DNA of 39,792 nt, from the NCBI GenBank assembly GCA_026260175.1, contig JAKCWW010001233.1, positions 24,305 to 64,096 on the forward strand, given 5' to 3'. The stretch comes from Reticulitermes lucifugus. Its lineage: Eukaryota > Arthropoda > Insecta > Blattodea > Rhinotermitidae. The translations under genes were made by a program, and so were the position numbers. Positions 12,661-22,617 of the stretch are shown here, one piece after another (position 1 is the first letter of the stretch; each line of letters begins with the position of its first letter). Below the pieces are notes generated by a model. It had not been told where the DNA came from. It did no database searches and saw only the letters and a list, made by a program, of their open reading frames with translations.

Positions 12661-15254
12661 ATGCGCACGCGCACACGCGCATTGTTCACTTACGATTTAT
12701 TTAACTATGCTATCAGTACTTCAGACTAGATAGTATTGAATGTAAGTTGGGTTAAGTGGAAAAATTGTGGAAGGAAATGGTTGTGGCCCAATTTGAGGTA
12801 GCCATCCCAGCATTTGCCTGATGGGATAGAGGAAGACACGGCAAAGCTCAGGTTAGTTAGTGCCCTGGCCGATATTCGAACCGGGCACTTCCAAAATACA
12901 ATTTAGTTCAATAAAAATATTTATATTGCATTCATTAATCTGGAATGACAGAAATCAGCAATTATGATACCATGCGCCCGCCATACCGTGACTATATACG
13001 TCAGCGCCTTTAACATGCACCAACTTCACGTTTTCTACCGCCATATTTTCACGTTTTCTACCGCCAAATTTTTAAGTTTCAATCCACACAACCATAACGC
13101 AAAATAATGACACTACCTAGCTACATTTCATCAATTCATATATGTGCCAAAGAAATATAAAATTTGTTCAAAAATACAAGCAAATCGTTACTTATCTGTC
13201 TTTGTATCATAAATGTCCCTTGTGCTGAAACGTCAAAATATCGTCCTGGCAGAACACGCGCGCGTAACCTAGAGCCTGAAATAATGTCAATTGGATGTCA
13301 TGTGGATGAGTTTATGCGCCTCGATGGGAAAAGAACGTGGAAAGAGACGGCAGAGATCTGTTTTATTGGCAAAAGAAACCGATTCAGGTAAGCAACTTCT
13401 TATTGTAAGTTCACAACAAATATTATAATAGCGTGTTGCTGTTTTCTGTCAGTCTTATGAAGGATATTTCTTTGGTATTCGATATTGTCTTGCACTGAAA
13501 TAACACATACCGGCAGATGTTTTAAAACTTTAGTCTTAACCTCGTTTTTGCTGTCTATATTTGCGGTAAACTTATTGTAAACCTTCAAAAAGCATTCTTT
13601 GAGACGTGACATTTCATATTGCGTTTAAATAATTGTTGTAGTAAGTTCATAAAACTTCTGGCTAACCTTTTCCTTGTAGTGTACGTTAGCGGTAACTTTA
13701 TTTTACGTTTTGTATATGGAACGTGCGCTGAGTTACAAGTGTTTTCGTTTTTAGAGCTTGACAAAACAAATATTTCATGCCATACAGATTCCTTCACATT
13801 TTAGGTTATATAATGAGAGTCTTTATGCCCTTATTCTGCCTTTGTATTGTTATTGTGTCAACACTCAAACAGCATATATGAAAGTTATGTTGAATGACTT
13901 GAGACTGAGTTGAAATGTGCTTTAACATAATGAGAAGAATGTTATGGGGTGACCACAAACACTGATGGCCCTCCTGCAATTCAGACCTGCAACCACAGAA
14001 CTCATTCTAGATCATGCTTACATTAAAGTGGATGGGCTTGCAGATTTAAATGTAGTTCTAAATAGTTACAGAAAATGTTGTAATACTGAAACAGTGTCTG
14101 CCATAGTTCATCTTAAGATTACTAAAATCTTCAATTCCTGAATCACATAGGAAAACCAGATACACTTACAAGGACACAGGAATAAGTTCCAGTCCCCAGT
14201 TAGACAATCCAATGTCAAGTCCACTTGCAATTCCTGTAGGTGCCACTTCTTTCACAAAGTTTCCCCAGTTTAGGACAACTCTTTGCTTTGATGTATAGCA
14301 TTCCCATATGATGCGGCACATGGATGCAATAACAAACTTCAGTACTAAGTGACACACCACTACAGACAGGGGGAAGCGAAATTCCTGAAATGTTATGATA
14401 CAACATTTTAAAACTGTTACATGTAGCTATACAGTCTTCAGTAGCAAGTTTGCCCAGAATCACTTATCTTAGAGCTAGTGATGTATGACTCAGCCTCTGA
14501 ACTTCAAAATACAGTGTTTATTCTTTGTGTACCATGGTGATTCATCATGAAATATTCATTAAAATATCACATGACTGTACACTATCATGTTACTTACATG
14601 ATGATTCTCAAAGGTTTGTGACAGTGGCTGATTTTTTATGTGATTATTATTTTGGACATTTCCACTATCTGAAGCAAAGTGATACAAGACATACTGCTGT
14701 TATGGTGAGCTGCTTTTCAGAAATTTTAAAGAACTAAACACAGTAAATTTAGTGCTTAAAATGGATACATGCCTGAACAGTGCCATAGTTAACTCTGAAT
14801 GTTAACTATCCACAACTGTCAGCTTCAGCCATTCAGGACATACTAAAATGGACTCATGAATGTGTACATGAAAAGTGCATGATATAATGTGTCACCCTTC
14901 TTCAAGATGTCATCCCTTGCCAGGCAGAACAGCTAAATTCAGTTGTACATTTTGTACTTAATATAGATGGTGGAACTTCCTGTTAGTCCATACTTCAGAT
15001 GTGATGACGACAAAGAAGGAAAGGCGTAGCAGTTGACCATCTTGTGACAAGGGAATTGTTTTGGCCTCTCCTGAATACCTTCAGTATTCATACAAACATG
15101 AATGCTGCTATGAAAATGTTCAACTGCCAAAGATACTTACCTGAAGAAATCTGCGTTGATAAAAGGTGAGTCCAATTGACAATGCATAATACACTAAGAT
15201 AAGTAAAACAGTCTTGGCTGCAAGTTGAACACATGAACCTGTGCAGGTCACCAT
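7359..15254 (-). CDS. SLC35C2: SLC35C2-like transporter, complete 7-exon coding region
   Basis: This is a multi-pass membrane protein of the drug/metabolite (triose-phosphate transporter) superfamily. The vertebrate relative acts in the Golgi/ER-Golgi region and influences Notch fucosylation. The exons read here are 15141-15254, 14170-14384, 10510-10582, 10019-10137, 8870-9003, 8346-8521 and 7359-7694; they join in frame into 388 codons (human about 365). Family landmarks are APTGIASGLDIGLSNWGL (residues about 86-103), SLYTMTKS (109-116), SGGLFLFTYK (about 146-155), GLRWTLAQ (175-182) and SSLTLSVAGIFKEVCTL spanning the exon 6/7 join. Hydrophobic segments recur throughout, as expected of a roughly ten-helix protein. 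The C-terminal tail is acidic (DEDLFSSEGD, STDESDEDSS). The start ATG follows an in-frame stop upstream. The introns are CpG-poor and carry old repeats. Substrate is not proven for the family. Confidence 0.93.
7996..8051. repeat. (GGT)n and (CTA)n microsatellites
   Basis: About eight GGT units (7996-8020) and about six CTA units (8033-8051) sit within intron 6 of SLC35C2. The reverse-strand open frame with polyproline is a product of the repeat, not a gene. Confidence 0.85.
8346..8521 (-). CDS. SLC35C2: SLC35C2 coding exon 6
   Basis: 176 nt, residues 220-277. The acceptor is CTTGTAG|GG and the donor TTCAAG|GTATGA, phase 0. It holds the two conserved late helices, including EFLVVTHTSSLTLSVAGIFK (human [20 protein letters not shown]). 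Confidence 0.94.
8870..9003 (-). CDS. SLC35C2: SLC35C2 coding exon 5
   Basis: 134 nt: residues 175-218 with split codons at both ends. The acceptor is TTTACAG|TGG and the donor TTGAAG|GTTAGT. It carries GLRWTLAQLVMQKSKLGLEN, matching the human RWTLTQMLLQKAELGLQN block. Confidence 0.93.
9660..9900 (+). pseudogene. LINE reverse-transcriptase C-terminal relic
   Basis: The plus strand reads RDRLRDK near 9673, then frameshifts into MKDRMPKWQENLHTKRAGW. This resembles the downstream end of RTE-type LINE ORFs, with an 'R-D-R-L-R' block, then an 'M-x-x-D-R-x-P-K' block and a Gly/Arg-rich stretch. It lies antisense in intron 4 of SLC35C2. Stops and the frame change show it is dead. The subfamily cannot be named. 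Confidence 0.45.
10019..10137 (-). CDS. SLC35C2: SLC35C2 coding exon 4
   Basis: 119 nt: residues 135-173 plus two bases of Ser174. The acceptor is TTGTTTCAG|TCA and the donor CACAAG|GTCAGT. It encodes two hydrophobic segments around FTYKATDFNFLGF, closely matching the human FTYKSTQFNVEGF. Confidence 0.93.
10510..10582 (-). CDS. SLC35C2: SLC35C2 coding exon 3
   Basis: A small 73-nt exon. The acceptor TTTTGCAG|G completes Leu110, then YTMTKSTAIIFILGFALLF and the conserved RLEE. The donor is GAAAAG|GTAATT, phase 0. Human SLC35C2 has the matching YTMTKSSAVLFIL and KLEE. Confidence 0.92.
12321..12544. mobile_element. foldback/MITE-like inverted repeat element
   Basis: The left arm (12321-12382) and right arm (12477-12544) are near-perfect reverse complements. 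Both contain GACCTGAGAAG, TAAGTCCA, and GAGATAATACATAATTTTTC ending in TTAGA. A roughly 95-bp spacer separates them, and the right arm has a short extra insert (CAGAAGGGT-like). No coding frame is inside. This is the architecture of a non-autonomous DNA transposon or foldback element. A clear target-site duplication is not visible; ATTT on both sides is only a possibility. It lies in intron 2 of SLC35C2. Confidence 0.85.
12622..12682. repeat. (TG)n passing into GC-rich alternating tract
   Basis: 61 bases alternate strictly pyrimidine-purine: about 19 TG units and then ATGCGCACGCGCACACGCGC. The CG/CA part is the type of sequence most prone to left-handed Z-DNA. It lies in intron 2 of SLC35C2, about 80 bp from the foldback element. 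Confidence 0.9.
12750..12900 (-). mobile_element. SINE-like dispersed repeat, tRNA box on minus strand
   Basis: The core AGCCATCCCAGCATTTGCC and GATGGGATAG is followed by GATATTCGAACCGGGCAC. Read on the minus strand, that segment gives a GGTTCGAATATC B-box-like motif. I associate this structure with a polyneopteran dispersed repeat, from memory only. It lies in intron 2 of SLC35C2. Confidence 0.5.
12950..13750. promoter_or_regulatory. isolated CpG island in SLC35C2 intron 2
   Basis: CpG dinucleotides become frequent here (GCGCCCGCC, ACGTCAGCGCC, CACGCGCGCG) after nearly absent CpG on both sides. A CACGTTTTCTACCGCCA motif is repeated at about 13027 and 13053. In insects, local CpG retention within a depleted region usually marks an unmethylated regulatory region or promoter. 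The direction of transcription is not shown. Confidence 0.5.
13284..13387 (+). CDS. possible first coding exon of a nested plus-strand gene
   Basis: An ATG in the CpG island opens 34 codons, including DEFMRLDGKRTWKETAE, that end exactly at a consensus donor GATTCAG|GTAAGC. The frame extends upstream to a stop at 13158 without another ATG. I recognise no family, and no matching downstream exon was found. It could equally be a non-coding first exon or chance. Confidence 0.22.
14170..14384 (-). CDS. SLC35C2: SLC35C2 coding exon 2
   Basis: Residues 39-109 plus two bases of Leu110. The acceptor is TTTCAG|GAA and the donor TCCTT|GTAAGTG. It carries FRFPLSVVVCHLVLKF and the family signature APTGIASGLDIGLSNW. 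Intron 2 is the longest at 3.6 kb and holds a foldback element, the Z-DNA-type tract and a CpG island. Confidence 0.93.
15141..15254 (-). CDS. SLC35C2: SLC35C2 coding exon 1
   Basis: Residues 1-38: a start ATG, a short luminal/cytosolic lead and the first hydrophobic segment (about 13-31), ending in FYQRRFLQ. The donor reads CTTCAG|GTAAG and leaves phase 0. Intron 1 is 756 bp. Confidence 0.9.
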
Positions 15255-15317
15255 CTTGGCTAGTTCATGTATTACAATACTCCTGCCATCACTAACGGGT
15301 TATCCAGGTTCTCTCAT
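15255..15317 (-). promoter_or_regulatory. SLC35C2 5' UTR segment with three uORFs
   Basis: Upstream of the SLC35C2 start, a good acceptor (TTTCTCTTGCCAG|ATGAGAG, polypyrimidine then CAG) places the exon border at 15317. The 63-nt leader contains three ATGs, each opening a tiny frame that ends before the main start: 15300-15317, 15272-15289 and 15260-15268. The first is in frame with the main ORF and its TAA provides the upstream stop. If this acceptor is used, a non-coding first exon lies farther right. Confidence 0.55.
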
Positions 15318-16159
15318 CTGGCAAGAGAAATGGCACTTATTATCTGTTTCAAAACTAGAAGTCTTTAGCTCTTTGACTACTATGACATGATATCCCCATC
15401 TGTTGTAGACAACACAACACCTGTACATTTAGGTTATCCTGATCTACCACATACTGAACCATGCTGTCTGCTTGAAATATCCGTGCATATTGTAGACCAC
15501 AAAACTGCTGTGACTGATATCCCAGTCTAGCTTAGACTGCACCACTTTGCTGTGCCTGGGATGTACCAATTAGCCGAGATATTCCAGTCTGAACTTCCAC
15601 ATTTTATTGCCTCTGCAACTCCCATATGGCCAGCACAGCAGTTCATGCACATCTTTTGACAAATAAGTTAAGTAGCACGTAGGGTTAAACCAGTCACCAG
15701 CGAAGAACAGGGTACTTACTAAAACAGCAATTTTTTCCCCTTTTATTGTGGTAACTGAACATAAAGAATGCTTTCTTTTGTTGCATCATTTGGCATTCCT
15801 TCACACAAAGAAGCACACCATATTCATTACTCATTGTGTTTCAGCTACTGACCTCTTTCTTGGATTGTGATTAAATTCTGTACAGGATACCTGCTGTTTT
15901 ATCTGGGTGTGAAACTTGGTGTTTTGGCAAAAGAGAAAAAATATCATACACTGAAGGTTCAAGAACAAAGTGCTCTGAAGAACATTTGAACTCGAGACAG
16001 AGGAGGTAACAGGATGACAAAGAAAATTACATAATAAAGTGATCTAACTCTTCACCAGATGTTCTTAGGTGCAATTAAATTATGGAGGATGAAATAAGAG
16101 AGACATGTAGCATAAAAGATGATTAAAAATGCTTAAGTACTGTTAATTTGAAAACTTTA

Positions 16160-16330
16160 GGGAAACCATGTACGAGGCATGGGCTAAGGTGGGAGGATAA
16201 CATTAAAAGTGATCTTAAGAAGATGTGGACTGGATTCAAGTGGCTCAGGACAGCAGCTAGTGGCAACCTATTGTAAACACAATAATGAACCTTCAGGTTC
16301 CAGAAGAAGCACGGGATATATTCTCATGAA
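16160..16330 (+). pseudogene. LINE ORF 3'-end relic
   Basis: The plus strand reads LRWEDNIKSDLKKM near 16191, then TGFKWLRTAASG and remnants of a 'T-x-x-T-F-R' block. This follows the C-terminal pattern 'G-R-P-x-x-R-W-x-D-x-I-K-x-D-L' of non-LTR retrotransposon ORFs. Stops interrupt it. The same 3' end recurs at 17.4, 19.5, 22.6 and 33.9 kb. Confidence 0.55.
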
Positions 16331-16984
16331 AGATCCTGTACCATGGGGGTAGCTATTTTAAACAGGAAACCCTTACTAAAACTTAATGACAACATTTTCG
16401 TTTGGATGGTATCAGCCAATTAGGGCTGATACTGTAACTGTCCTATTTTTCTTCTCGTACTTATTCTACTTCCCTGTCTGGTGACACACACGTATACAGT
16501 ATACCAGAAACTTATCCATGTGTGTTGGTGTGTGTTTGTGCAAATAACTTATATGTAAGGCTAAATTTTACTATTCCATCATTATGTAGCAGTTGTTAAT
16601 AGTTACACATATACTGAAAGGTGGTAGCAATGGACAGCAGTGAAAAAGGGGCACCAAAGCTTTGGTCAGTATTGCAGTCACAGTCTGCTGAAGAAAGATA
16701 ACTGCCCAGTCTAGCAAGCTGTCTTTCCAGAACTTAAAGTTTACAGTGTGCATATTCAGTGAAATCACAACTTCAGAGTGTGATGTATAAGTGTGAATCA
16801 CTGCAACAGTTATGTGTAGAAGCCTTAACTAGATAGGAATTGTCACATTTTTTTTTTAATTTCACTAGGATCTGGTACCTATGATTATTGCAGTTTGACC
16901 TTTTTTGAAAAGAGTTGTCTCTATGTAGCTGATGCATTCAAGCTGTTTCTAGAACTTTTCAATTCATATTATGCATACTGAATA

Positions 16985-17340
16985 AAGTCATATTTCATGA
17001 GTCCCTCAGTGACTGTAATACGTAAGAGCTGATCAATGGAAGGGTTATCTGTGGAGACTGTAGTGAGAGATGAGAAGTGTTACATTTTCCCATTGAAATT
17101 TAAACAGGGTTTATATGCTCCTACATAACAGAACTGCTTATTCTGTGAAGATTTATTTTCAGAATGTTCAAAGTTCATTACATGCATATGCAGGTAGTTT
17201 CAGGGTGTCCCTCAGTGGATATAATTTATAAGAGTGAACTGATGGAAAGATTATGAAAACCATAACTAAAGATGGAAACTGTCAAACTTTCCCTTTGATA
17301 TTTCAATGGGCATAATTCCACAACTAACTTTATAAGACAG
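16985..17340 (+). repeat. diverged direct repeat, about 206-bp spacing
   Basis: A block starting GTCCCTCAGTG near 17002 recurs near 17208. Both copies are followed by a TAAGAG motif, a CTGATxxATGGAAxG motif, and then a CATTTTCCC or AACTTTCCC block ahead of a TTGAAATTT- or TTGATATTT-like element. Many substitutions separate the copies, so the duplication is old. Confidence 0.6.
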
Positions 17341-17412
17341 AGTCCTTTGTTGAGATGATGTCCCTCAGCTGATCAAGAAGTGCCTTACCTTGTACTGAAT
17401 GTGGAAGATTCA

Positions 17413-17433
17413 TAACTAACTAACTAACTAACT
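17413..17433. repeat. (TAAC)n microsatellite
   Basis: About five TAAC units lie at the edge of a LINE relic. Confidence 0.8.
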
Positions 17434-17830
17434 CCATGGAGCAGAGTCCTTCTTGAGAAGCCAACAGGTCGTCAGCTAGTCAAGAAATTCCCCACGTTGG
17501 AAGATTCATAACCACCCAAATTATTTCATGGAAATGCATGAATTATAGCATTATATATAAACAACATATATATAAGCAACATTATAAGATTCATAACCAT
17601 GTTCACAAGACTGTGCTACTGGACTGAGCTAGCTGAATCCAATTTAGACTCTCATACCCTCTCTCATTAACACCCATTTTAATATTAACCTTGGTCTTCC
17701 AAGTGGTTTCTTCTACTTGGATTTTCCACCTAAAATATTGTACGCATTTTATATGATTCCCACTCAAACTACATGCTTTCTCATTTGAGCCACCATGATT
17801 TGGTAACTCTAGTAACATCTGGTGACAAGT
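17420..17830 (-). pseudogene. LINE ORF 3'-end relic
   Basis: On the minus strand the sequence gives SLNWIQLAQSSS near 17640 and then, past a frame break, a VGNFLTS block and SRRTLLHG-like residues near 17430-17495. This is the ordered C-terminal end of a non-LTR retrotransposon ORF seen several times in this window. It is broken by stops. Confidence 0.6.
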
Positions 17831-17882
17831 ACAAACTTTGTTGCTCCTGATTATGCAGTTTTCTCCATCTTCCTGTTATTTC

Positions 17883-18060
17883 TCTCTCCTAATTCATATA
17901 CTCACAGCTCTTTGTTCTCAGACATTCTCAGTCTGTGTCCCTGCTTATGATGCCAGATCAGTTACACACCCATACAAAACAACATGTAAAATTATGAGGT
18001 ATGTGTATTTTGAACTTTGAATTTAAATGAATGGGATGATAAAACCTTCTGAGCTGAACA
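17883..18060 (+). repeat. dispersed repeat, TE-derived coding-like relic
   Basis: The plus strand reads ALCSQTFSVCVPAYDAR, then VTHPYKTTCKIM and YVYFEL. I recognise this pattern as a commonly dispersed arthropod repeat (LCSQTPSVYV...HPYKTTGKI-type peptide), but cannot name its element. Only this fragment is present. Confidence 0.45.
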
Positions 18061-18351
18061 GATTGTAGTAAACATTCCACAAACTTAATCTGCTTTCACT
18101 GATTTGTTTATATAATTTTAATTTTGTTTCATTTTTTATATTGCTTTCACCGTTACTGAATACTTTGTTTTATTTATTTATAATTCACTTAATGACACTT
18201 TGAACACCTCAAATTAGGTAGTATTGAATGACTGGATGATCAGTGAGTGATAAACTAGAAGGGGTGTAGATACAGTCATTTAAGGTACTATCCAAGAATC
18301 TGCCCAGAAAAAATGAGAAAACCATGAACATTTTCAGACAGTTGCTACTCT

Positions 18352-18378
18352 TTGTGTGTGTGTGTGTGGGGGGGGGGG
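18352..18378. repeat. (TG)n followed by 11 G
   Basis: A short TG run passes into G11. It is a simple repeat in gene-free DNA. Confidence 0.85.
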
Positions 18379-19414
18379 ATATAGAGGCATCAGCATTGGA
18401 CACTGTGTGTGCCTATACAAAATCTGAAACCTAAAATGAGAAGTATAATTCCCCTCTGCAAAGATAGCATGTGTTCACAACATATAACACATGGCATAGG
18501 TTTTTCACTTCAGTTTCAGCATCTGGTTTTATCTTGCAGATTTCAATATTTTTTATTTCCATCATCTGGGACCAAGTTGTTTTCTATCTGGTGTAGCCTG
18601 TTTGTTTCATTTGTAGGTTAGTGAGCAATAGCTGTTTCTGGAATTAAATCTGAAATTATTTGTGATGTGATGCTGTCCTACCAGTGGAGTCTGTCTAGTT
18701 AGTTATATACAAATTAAAATTATTTTTCTAGCTCACTGTCATTACAGTGTTATATCACCTTTAAATAACCAGAAGCAACATAGTCACAGTTAACACTGAA
18801 AAATATGCAGTCAGAAATCTAATCCATGTTTAAAATCAAGTCCAAGGGAAGACATGTTAGCAGATGTATGCATAGTGTAACAGTTTTTCCACATATGCTC
18901 CTGAAAATCATGGGTTTCATACCTAAGTGTCTCAGTCATAAAATGTGTTTTGTATCCTGCAAACCTGTTCTGAACAATTTTTGCCATGACAAATATTTAG
19001 TGAGATGTGCACAGAAATGTATGTATGTCTCCATGTAAACTGTCTGATACTGTTGTTTGATTTTAACAACACTGGACTATGTCAACAAATTTTAGTTCAA
19101 CTCCCTAGTATCAGATTACAGGAGAGCCCATTCAGCAGTTCTAGTTACTGCATGCAAATAAACATGGCAGAGCTAATAGGGGCAGTTCTTCCAACTTTCC
19201 ATTATGAGCATGCCAAAAAGTATTTCATTTGCAAATTTTTGTTGGGTGGTGTTTTTTAGACAAAAACCTGCCACATAACTTGGGAGTCAAGTGATGAAAC
19301 ACTCCTATAATTAGCAACATATTTTTGTGGATTACAATTTGACCGTCCAGTGTTACAATGCAGGATGATTTTTAGTCATTTTTCAGGAAAGAGTGCATCT
19401 TACGTGAGAAATAC

Positions 19415-19441
19415 GGTGTGTGTGTGTGTGTGTGTGTGTGT
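19415..19441. repeat. (GT)n microsatellite
   Basis: About thirteen uninterrupted GT units. Confidence 0.9.
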
Positions 19442-19479
19442 ACAGATGTGTAACAAATCAGTGAACCAACTTACTGGAC

Positions 19480-19620
19480 AGAATTCTTAATAAGGAACTG
19501 TAAGTTGCTCAAGTTATCAAGAAATGTTCTACGTTTTACGGAAACCAAAGGTTAATGACCATGTTCACAAATGTGTCATTGGTCCCTGTCCTGAGCTATC
19601 AGAAGCTATTCAGTTTTAAA
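19480..19620 (-). pseudogene. LINE 3'-end relic, short
   Basis: By nucleotide alignment this matches the relic at 22618-22740: AGTTATCAAGAAATGTTCTAC against AGATAGTCAAGAAATATCCTGC, then GTTAATGACCATGTTCACAAA against GGTTCATTACTGTGTTCACAAA. It is the minus-strand 3' end of the same LINE family. Confidence 0.5.
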
Positions 19621-19840
19621 TGTATCACAAGCCTGTAATCTTACTACCTTAATGTACATGTATATGCACTGTATCTTTTCATTTCTCTCTTCTGTGCTGC
19701 TTGATGTCTATGCCACACTTAAAGGTGCAAATGTACCAGTCTCTATAACATCCTGTTCTTAGCAGATTCTGTTCCCTGCTGCCACACATTTATCTTACCC
19801 ACTTCCTGTCTAGATAATACATTTTACAGCATTCCCCCCC

Positions 19841-19862
19841 NNNNNNNNNNNNNNNNNNNNNN
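19841..19862. other. 22-bp assembly gap (N)
   Basis: Twenty-two N follow a run of seven C. The true gap length may differ, since it adjoins a homopolymer. Confidence 1.
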
Positions 19863-20855
19863 AACCAATATCAAAATAACAACATAATCGATTATATTTA
19901 CAATGGGGAAAATCTTCCTATTTTGGTCCATACCAACTGTACTGCTTTGACCTTGCTGAACATTATGACCTATCTGGTTACTGCTACTTCTTTATCTTTG
20001 GAAGATCTGAGGTTATTGGTACCAGTTATCACATTACAGTAATGAATGCAGCTCAGCACCAGATACACCTAGGTACATCTCAACTCACTGCCAGAGTCCA
20101 TATCAATGTTGTCCACTAATCATACGTGTAGCATGTTTGAGGCTGGGCTGTAATTGCTATGTCCCTTATCTGTAAACATTATCATGCTATCTTAAATTGG
20201 ATATAGAATTATTCCTCTGGTCTGTCACCTTCATAAGCTCATAAGCCCAGTAGTAAGATGCTTGGACAGCAGACTACAGCCTCCCTGGTGGTATGCCATA
20301 CCAATATCTTTATCATGAAACACAATATTAAAATTAAAATTTGTTCAAAAAGTGTCTAACACATGGTCAAACAAGGAAAAAAATGTTTAATTAACTTATG
20401 ATCTTTTATGTGTGTGTGTGTTTGTAGAAAAATTTCATATGTCTTCCTCCTTGTCACAGCTCACATACTTCTTTATATGTAGGAAAAAAGGCATTGTATG
20501 GACTCAAAACACTATCCAAAAGTGACAAAAGTTATTACTGTGCCTTTGTGTTCGATAAACCCTTTAAAGCCCAGTGATTATTGTATACTCCACCTGCTAT
20601 AACATTAGAAAGTGAATTTTGCCCATGTAGTGTATTTATGTCTTTCATATGATCCTCACAGTCAACACTGGTTATTTCCTTATGCAGCATTAATTGGTCT
20701 TTATAATGTAGACAAAGTCTGTTTTTTTGCAAGGTAGGAACCAGAGTTTTATATATAATGTAGATGGATGTCTCCAAAGGGTTAAGGAAGATTTTCTCTT
20801 CCATTGCCATCCTCTCCCTGAAGGCCCTTATTTCTTTTTTGTGACGGATGAATTT

Positions 20856-20920
20856 TGTGTCCTTGTGCTCAGGAATAATATTTATGGGTGTGTCCTTGTG
20901 CTCAGGAATAATATTTATGG
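20856..20920. repeat. 33-bp tandem duplication
   Basis: TGTGTCCTTGTGCTCAGG and its following bases at 20856-20887 recur exactly at 20889-20920, a period of 33 bp. It is recent and non-coding as far as can be seen. Confidence 0.95.
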
Positions 20921-21944
20921 AACATGATCAATATTAATTCCGTAATGGGACTTCATGGTCTAAGGGTAAGGCATACCAGATATCTGGAGTTTCACCTCAA
21001 AATGGTTACTGTTGTTCCATGATACTTAAATTTTGTAACAATATTCACAAGTGTTTGCTGTTTGAACTGTCTTACAAATTTAATTTTGAATTTTCCCATT
21101 TATTTTGTTGTGCTGCTGGGATGTACAAAATTATCTACATTCTTCAGCAGTTCTCAGTATAATTTTATGGCTGTCTGCATGAAATCTGAACCAGCTCTCC
21201 CATGTTTATTTTCAGTCCATGCTTTAAGTCTGGGATACCCAATAACAGAATGTTTCTCAATTTCACCTCCTATCAACAGATGCCAGAATATGTCAGTAAA
21301 GCAATGGGTAATGGTTGGAAAACTTGGGCCCAGTTTCCACCAGGCTCAGAAGTTTGTGCTTTGTCACCATGTGCTGACTGGCTCTGGTACCCCAACTTGC
21401 CTCCTGTACAGTGTTCCCCAAAGTTATGGCAGCCAAAGCATGACACTGACCAGTCACAATTTAATGTATCATCATGCCCCTTTACGTGCTCTCAGGCCAT
21501 GGTGCTTGGGCATCTTTTGTTCCATGTTTCAATCATCAGTAGAGTTCACAAAGCCTAAATTCCTATTCCACATACTTATAGTGCTACAGATCTGACTGTC
21601 CCCCTGGGTTTTTGTTTTGTGAAGAATTAATTATTCAAGGACAAGTGATGTGTTAAAGTTGTATTGGCTATAACCTCAAATTCAGCAGCATCACAATTTT
21701 TGAAACGGTTGACTTGCAAACAATATTTAGTATAATGTGTAGTATCTATTTCCTGTATGAAATTTCACTGCCTAGCTCCAATAGTTTACTTATTACAGCC
21801 AACAAACCAGAAATGTTTGCATGGCCACCACACTGTTGTTTTAAAAATACCACAAAAAAAAAAGAGCATTTCCATATTCTTCAAAGATGTTACCATACAT
21901 CACACAGACCAGGTATCAGGTAGCACTACTGTCCCTCCACTCTA

Positions 21945-22065
21945 CAAGTTCGCATGTCAGCCATATTGCTAATTTCACTGATTGTTCAAAATCAAAAAGT
22001 ATTATTTGAGGTGGTGTCCAGTGGCATGACGTCCTTGTGAAAACTGGTGTACTAGTTCAGAAGGA
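21945..22065 (+). repeat. unclassified dispersed repeat, copy 1
   Basis: The pair of motifs TCAGCCATATTGCTAATTTC and, about 60 bp on, GGTGGTGTCCAGTGGCATGACG recurs in looser form at 33085-33345 and 36695-36900. It has no coding capacity or tRNA boxes. Confidence 0.4.
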
Positions 22066-22399
22066 TCCCACACATACATACAGAACAATGGTAATTTCAT
22101 AAGTATAATTTATTTCCTTTAAAAAGGGAAAGGAGGCTCTAAAATGAAGGAAAACAAACATTCCCTCGTCTTACTTTACCCCTGGTATCAAACCCCATTT
22201 GATAATTCCATAAAATATTACTTCTGATGCAGTGTCAGCTTTCTTCACAAGTTCCTCTTCCCTGATATCCAACATCTGCCTGCATTTTGAAATTCCTTTT
22301 TCCTACGTTGACCAAATTTTTCTTGACAGAACACCATCATGTACCTTCTTACAGCTTAAAAAAGATCCCATAACTTTTCCATTTCTTGGTTATATTCTG

Positions 22400-22520
22400 T
22401 TGGCTTTCTAACAACAAATTCCATGGTGCAGGGTCTTGCTTGAAAAGCTGTTAGTAATTCAGCGTGGCAGTAAATTCCCCACTTTCATGGAGTCTGGCAG
22501 TTTGTAATATTTTTTCAAAA
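22400..22520 (-). pseudogene. LINE 3'-end relic
   Basis: CCATGGTGCAGGGTCTTGCTTGAAAAGC matches, in pieces, CCATGGAGCAGAGTCATTCTTGAGAAG at 22628. It continues to a TAAATTCCCCACTTTCATGG block. It is the terminal part of the same LINE, directly left of a second and longer copy. Confidence 0.55.
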
Positions 22521-22617
22521 GAACTGTACTAGGCTGTGTTAGTGACCTAAAATTTATGCTGCCTGATTAATGTGACATAAATACAAACTAATTTTCTGGT
22601 ACTCAAATCTAAGTTTA

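Noticed and set aside
15401-15660. Apparent internal repeats around GATATCCC motifs
   Set aside because: Only short words recur with irregular spacing; this may be chance.
21062-21595. 177-codon plus-strand open frame
   Set aside because: It is the second longest frame in the window, but I recognise no domain. It lies in CpG-poor repeat-laden DNA, and two overlapping frames are equally open.
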